From positions 1-9,751 of the forward strand of contig JAMOSL010000109.1 in assembly GCA_027063105.1 (NCBI GenBank): a stretch of DNA of 9,751 bases, read 5' to 3'. The notes below the pieces were generated by a model. The model saw only the letters and a program-made list of their open reading frames with translations. It searched no databases and had not been told where the DNA came from. This document shows, one piece after another, positions 6,729 through 9,751 of this stretch. Each line of letters starts with the position of its first letter. Within the stretch, counting starts at the first letter, position 1. This DNA comes from Campylobacteraceae bacterium (lineage in GTDB: Bacteria > Campylobacterota > Campylobacteria > Campylobacterales > Sulfurovaceae). The translations under genes were made by a program, and so were the position numbers.

Positions 6729-8242
6729 ATGAATTTTAATGAGTTAAGAGATGTGGACTTAAAACCACTTTGGGAAGATGGTATAGATCATAAATTAGCT
6801 ATAAAGCATTCTCTACTCTTTGCGATTATTGAAGATGAGAGTGTTGTGATAGTTGAAAGTAAAACTCTTCCAAATGCTCTAAATTATCTATCTAAACTAG
6901 ATTTTGAATATCCAATATATTTAGTTGATGAGGATAGTTTTAATAGATTAAATAATAAATTCTTAGAGCGACAAACTGGAGACTCTTTTGAAGATATGTC
7001 AACAACTTCAGATGAACTTATAGAGGTTGAATCAGACCTTTTAGAATTTATTCGTAACTCACAAGATTTATTATCAAGTGAGACCTCAGCACCTATTATT
7101 AAACTTGTTAACTCTATATTTTTTCAAGCAATTCAAAAGGGTTCGAGTGATATTCATATCGAAACAGGTGAGAGAAAAGGTGAAGTTAGACTGAGAATTG
7201 ATGGTGCATTAAAAAAACATATAGATTTAGAAAAAAATATTATAAGTTTAGTTATTAATCGTATTAAAGTTATCTCAAATCTTGATATATCTGAAAAAAG
7301 AGAGTCCCACAAGATGGAAGAACGCAGATAACTATAGCAGGTAAAACACTTGATATTAGGGTTTCTGTATTACCAACATATTATGGTGAGAGAGTTGTTA
7401 TGCGTATTCTTATGCAGAGTGATAGTATTCCTACATTAGAGCATTTAGGTTTTAGAGAGGAAATGACTAAAAAATTTTATAAATTCTTAAATCATTCTCA
7501 CGGCATGATACTTGTAACTGGACCAACTGGTTCAGGTAAATCAACTACATTACACTCATTTTTACAACATATAGCAACTCCAGATAAAAATATTATTACA
7601 GTAGAAGACCCTGTTGAGTATAATGCAGAGAATATTAGTCAAATACAAGTAAATACAAAAGTTGGATTAACATTTGCTTCAGGACTTCGCTCTATCTTAC
7701 GTCAAGACCCTGATGTTATTATGATTGGTGAAATTAGAGATAAAGAGACGGCAGAGATAGCTTTACAATCAGCTTTAACGGGTCACTTATTATTATCAAC
7801 ACTTCATACAAATGATGCAACATCATCACTAACTAGACTTATGGATATGGGGATAGCAGATTATCTTTTATCTTCTACATTGATTGGCGTATTAGCTCAA
7901 AGACTTACAAGAAAATTATGTATTCATTGTAAAACTCCAACTATGTTATCAGATATTCTTTTAGAGGAATTGAAGTTAGATAAGAGTGGAGATTATTATG
8001 AAGCTAAAGGTTGTAAAGAGTGTGATTTTACAGGATATAAAGGAAGACAAGCTGTTGGAGAACTTTTTGTAATTGATGATAATGTAAAAGGGATGATAAA
8101 AGATGGATTTAATGACCATCAAATTAGAGAAGGTATGAAAGCTTTAGGTATGGAGACAATAGCTGATAAATTAGCAGAAATGATGTATGATGGAGACACG
8201 AGCTATGAAGAGGCTATTCGCGTTGGATTAATGGACGGATAG
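6729..8242 (+). pseudogene. gspE: GspE, T2SS ATPase, split by a frameshift
   Basis: GspE is the cytoplasmic hexameric ATPase that binds GspL and drives pseudopilus assembly. The first part (6729-7331) encodes residues 1-191 in frame: an N-terminal domain and SAPIIKLVNSIFFQA...SSDIHIE at 120-145. It then runs into junk codons and stops at TAA 7329-7331. The rest is open in another frame from 7304 to 8242 (an ATG at 7400 also opens it). It starts with Val-Pro-Gln-Asp-Gly-Arg and carries Walker A GPTGSGKST (7520-7546), the Asp box ITVEDPVEY, Walker B DVIMIGEIRD, the His box STLHTNDA and a zinc-binding CxxC (30 residues) CxxC pair. Deleting one AG from 7299-7304 gives a continuous 503-residue protein of normal length. 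AGGAG at 6719-6723 supports the start, which follows the gspD stop directly. All downstream motifs look intact, so the break is recent or an error. Confidence 0.88.
7294..7306 (+). other. gspE: Frameshift site in gspE: A6 run followed by (AG)3
   Basis: The coding sequence reads Ser-Glu-Lys-Arg up to codon AGA 7299-7301, and the family motif continues as Val-Pro-Gln-Asp-Gly-Arg in the next frame from 7304. Five bases separate the two where three are expected. The surplus is one AG in AGAGAG (7299-7304), next to six A residues (7294-7299). With one AG removed, the protein reads SEKRVPQDGR, the normal family arrangement. An added A would also restore the frame but inserts an extra Lys. Confidence 0.8.
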
Positions 8243-8247
8243 ATGAT

Positions 8248-8814
8248 ATGCAGTTAAAAAGAGGTGCATTCACGCTATTAGAGGTACTTATATCAATAGC
8301 ACTATTATCATTAGTCTTATTAGCATTATATAGTAGTTTAAGTATGCTTCGTTCTTCTAACACTCAGCTGTTTGAACATCTTAAAAAAGCTGAGATAGAA
8401 AAAAAAGTTACAGAAACTCTTTTCCTTGATATTGCAGGGAGTGAAGGAAAAATAGATATTAAAAGAGATGAGTTTAGTAGATTATGTATAGAGCATAGTG
8501 TTAACTCATTATATAATCTAGCTTCTTCCAAGATATGTTGGATTATATCAAAAGATAAAAAAAATCTTCTACGAACAGAAGGAAATAATTATAAACTACC
8601 TATAGAGAGTGAACAAAAAGTAGCTGTTGATATTGTTATGAGTAATATGGAAGTCTTTCAAGTTTATTATAATAAAGTATCGGTACTAGTAGTTTTAAAA
8701 CAAGTAGGAAAAGAGCCTGTAAGTTTTATGGTACATGGAATTAATGAACCTATTAAAAAGAAAAAGAAAATAATCAAGAAGAGAAGGAAAAAGAGAAAAC
8801 CACCACCTAAGTAA
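8248..8814 (+). CDS. gspJ: GspJ-like minor pseudopilin with a basic C-terminal tail
   Basis: The 188-residue product begins MQLKRGAFTLLEVLI, a prepilin signal followed by a hydrophobic helix to about residue 30. Glu12 is at +5 if cleavage occurs between Ala7 and Phe8. The soluble part contains LFLDI (58-62) and a strand with CWII, then NLLRTEG (106-112), resembling the aromatic strand plus Leu-x-Arg-x-Glu pattern of GspJ. The length (188) fits GspJ (about 190-230) better than GspI (about 120-130). GspJ sits with GspI and GspK at the pseudopilus tip. Residues 170-188 are a tail with 14 Lys/Arg and a Pro-Pro-Pro, which is not a standard GspJ feature. It follows gspE after 5 bp, with GGA at 8237-8239 as the ribosome site. 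It is the last gene of the operon; GspI is the main alternative. Confidence 0.68.
   Translation: MQLKRGAFTLLEVLISIALLSLVLLALYSSLSMLRSSNTQLFEHLKKAEIEKKVTETLFLDIAGSEGKIDIKRDEFSRLCIEHSVNSLYNLASSKICWIISKDKKNLLRTEGNNYKLPIESEQKVAVDIVMSNMEVFQVYYNKVSVLVVLKQVGKEPVSFMVHGINEPIKKKKKIIKKRRKKRKPPPK
8755..8811 (+). repeat. Purine-rich low-complexity tract encoding the basic tail
   Basis: The last 19 sense codons of the GspJ-like gene are nearly all AAA, AAG or AGA/AGG, with several A4-A5 runs, giving a one-sided purine tract on the plus strand until three proline codons. Such a tract can slip during replication or transcription, and a one-base change would soon meet a stop codon (for example TAA within AAAATAATC). 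I see no longer direct repeat units. Confidence 0.5.
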
Positions 8815-8834
8815 GTAAAAGTCATCTTCTTTAA

Positions 8835-9290
8835 TTATTTCTTCTTTGCAGTATTCCATTCGAAATATGTTTTTGCCTTGGCAATCTCAGTATAATCATA
8901 ACTCTCTTCACCATGCTTAGTTTCTAAAGTAATACTTTTATTATCAGCACTTTTTAGAATACCTTTTAATTTATCAGAACCAGATACTTTTATTTTTAGT
9001 TTTTCTCCGATAGCACTTTGAAAATGAGATGGTTGACTTAACTTTCTTTCTATTCCTACTGAACTCACCTCTAATCTATATTGAGAACTCATAGGTGGAT
9101 GAACATCAAGAAATGGAGATAGTTCATTAGATATAGTAGCACATAAATCAAGTGTAACCCCACCTTCTTTAGTTATAAAAACACGAAATATTGTCTCTTC
9201 AAACTCTGTTACTATTTCACTATCATAGAATGAAGCACCATTTCCTTTTATAATTTTCTCTATTTCATTATTTAAGTTCATCTTCATCAT
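8835..9290 (-). CDS. rimP: RimP, 30S ribosomal subunit maturation factor
   Basis: RimP assists assembly of the 30S subunit and acts early around ribosomal protein uS12. The product is up to 151 residues. It has the N-terminal domain with GVTLDLCATISNELSPFLD, the central signature LEVSSVGIERKL (normally Ser-Ser-Pro-Gly-Leu-Asp-Arg-x-Leu; here Val replaces Pro and Ile-Glu replaces Leu-Asp) and a C-terminal small-barrel domain ending in KTYFEWNTAKKK. The start is ambiguous: ATGs at 9290, 9287 and 9281 lie behind AGGA (9295-9292). The spacings are 1, 4 and 10 nt, so 9281 (protein MNLNNEIEK) is the most natural start. It overlaps rbfA by 14-23 nt in the conserved infB-rbfA-rimP operon. Confidence 0.9.
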   Translation of the reverse strand: MMKMNLNNEIEKIIKGNGASFYDSEIVTEFEETIFRVFITKEGGVTLDLCATISNELSPFLDVHPPMSSQYRLEVSSVGIERKLSQPSHFQSAIGEKLKIKVSGSDKLKGILKSADNKSITLETKHGEESYDYTEIAKAKTYFEWNTAKKK

Positions 9291-9648
9291 TTCCTGTTTT
9301 TTTTGTCTCGATTTTTTTAAAAAGTTCTTCTATTCTACTGATTTTTTCTAGTTGTTCATCAAACTCAAATGTAAACCTAGGGGCTTTAAACCACCCCTCG
9401 CTCTGTTTACAATGATTTTGTAGATAACCTGAAACTGCTCTAAGTTGTTTAAGTGATTCTCTTTGCTCTTTTTCGTTTAAAAATGATTTTTCTAAATATA
9501 CTTTAGCATCACTTCTACCTTTTGAACATACAACATCAGTTACAAGTAATCCATTAATACGACTATCATTGAGAGTCCCTAATGCTTCAGGGATAATCTC
9601 TCTTAATACGGATTCTACTCGATGTCGTTTAATTTCTTCTTGTGTCAT
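9268..9648 (-). CDS. rbfA: RbfA, ribosome-binding factor A
   Basis: RbfA is a small KH-like protein that binds the 30S subunit and helps 16S rRNA 5'-end maturation, especially in the cold. The 126-residue product has the family opening RVESVLREIIPEAL, then SRINGLLVTDVVCSKGRSDAKVYL (the Ile/Val-Thr-x-Val-x-x-Ser and Ala-x-Val-Tyr pattern) and the later PRFTFEFDEQLEKISRIEELF (the Pro-x-Leu-x-Phe-x-x-Asp motif with Phe for Leu, before the last helix). Length is normal. The ATG overlaps the infB stop in an ATGA arrangement (9645-9648), and its end overlaps rimP. This order is conserved across bacteria and supports the call. Confidence 0.93.
   Translation of the reverse strand: MTQEEIKRHRVESVLREIIPEALGTLNDSRINGLLVTDVVCSKGRSDAKVYLEKSFLNEKEQRESLKQLRAVSGYLQNHCKQSEGWFKAPRFTFEFDEQLEKISRIEELFKKIETKKTGNDEDELK
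9292..9295 (-). promoter_or_regulatory. Ribosome-binding site for rimP within the rbfA end
   Basis: Read on the minus strand, AGGA precedes three clustered in-frame ATGs. Its spacing is too tight for the first (1 nt) and short for the second (4 nt). At 10 nt it suits the third, at 9281, so the annotated rimP N-terminus probably carries three extra residues. Confidence 0.4.
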
Positions 9649-9751
9649 AGAGTAACTTGCTCTTCTACATCTTTGAATGTTTCGATAATATCACCAGCTT
9701 TAATATCATTATATTTATCCAGCATAATACCACATTCATAACCATTTTTAA
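9645..9751 (-). CDS. infB: Translation initiation factor IF-2, C-terminal end only
   Basis: The frame enters from the right edge; only the last 34 residues are visible before TGA 9647-9645. They read KNGYECGIMLDKYNDIKAGD and end EEQVTL, matching the conserved end of IF-2 domain IV (Gly-Tyr/Phe-Glu-Cys-Gly, Asn-Asp-Ile-Lys-x-Gly-Asp), which holds the fMet-tRNA end. The overlap with rbfA and the operon order confirm it. Confidence 0.92.
   Translation of the reverse strand, partial: KNGYECGIMLDKYNDIKAGDIIETFKDVEEQVTL

Noticed and set aside
7294..7300. AAAAAAG as a programmed -1 ribosomal frameshift signal in gspE
   Set aside because: The frame read is GAA AAA AGA, so the heptamer is out of phase with the classical A AAA AAG. 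Slippage would insert an extra Lys into a conserved motif, and no clear downstream stem-loop is visible. A 2-bp AG duplication explains it better. Transcriptional slippage on only six A residues is also weak.
1163..8814. Cluster read as a type IV pilus assembly operon (pilM-N-O-P-Q-B)
   Set aside because: GspC has a PDZ domain, GspL is a single PilM/PilN-like chain, the secretin has the N0-N3 GspD layout without AMIN domains, and GspK/GspJ-like pseudopilins are present. T2SS fits better.
8815..8834. Hairpin AAAG...CTTT as a shared terminator
   Set aside because: The stem is only four weak pairs with a tiny loop and no flanking T run in a useful position.

Overview
The window is AT-rich and gene-dense. 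It reads as a chromosomal piece from a Campylobacterota (formerly Epsilonproteobacteria) species, most likely of the Sulfurimonas/Sulfurovum kind. I base this on three things: the style of the IF-2, RbfA and RimP proteins, a prepilin signal with Ala before the Phe-Thr-Leu-Leu-Glu motif, and TATAAT-type promoters without a clear -35 box. The genus is an inference; no rRNA is present.

Layout. Positions 2-199 hold the 3' end of a PqiA-like inner-membrane protein. Positions 255-1106 encode an outer-membrane beta-barrel-like protein with its own promoter. From 1163 to 8814 runs one tightly packed plus-strand operon for a type II secretion system (T2SS), in the order gspK-like, gspL-like, gspM-like, gspN-like, gspC, gspD, gspE, gspJ-like. 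Nearly every gene overlaps or abuts the next. Facing it on the minus strand, after only 20 bp, is the conserved translation operon infB (partial) - rbfA - rimP.

How the T2SS genes fit together. GspD is the outer-membrane secretin. GspC (transmembrane, HR and PDZ domains) links it to the inner membrane. GspL and GspM form the inner-membrane platform that recruits the GspE ATPase. GspK-like and GspJ-like proteins are minor pseudopilins of the pilus tip. GspN is an accessory factor. The set is incomplete here: the platform protein GspF, the major pseudopilin GspG, GspH/GspI and the prepilin peptidase are not in the window and must be encoded elsewhere if the system works.

The most striking anomaly is in gspE. 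The reading frame is broken near 7299-7306, just after codon 191. Removing one AG from the AGAGAG tract restores a perfect family motif and a 503-residue ATPase with all its motifs. It could be a recent mutation, a switching tract or a sequence error. A second oddity is a 19-residue, extremely Lys/Arg-rich C-terminal tail on the GspJ-like pseudopilin. I see no tRNA, rRNA, CRISPR array, insertion sequence or phage gene. No stretch over 300 bases lacks a gene.
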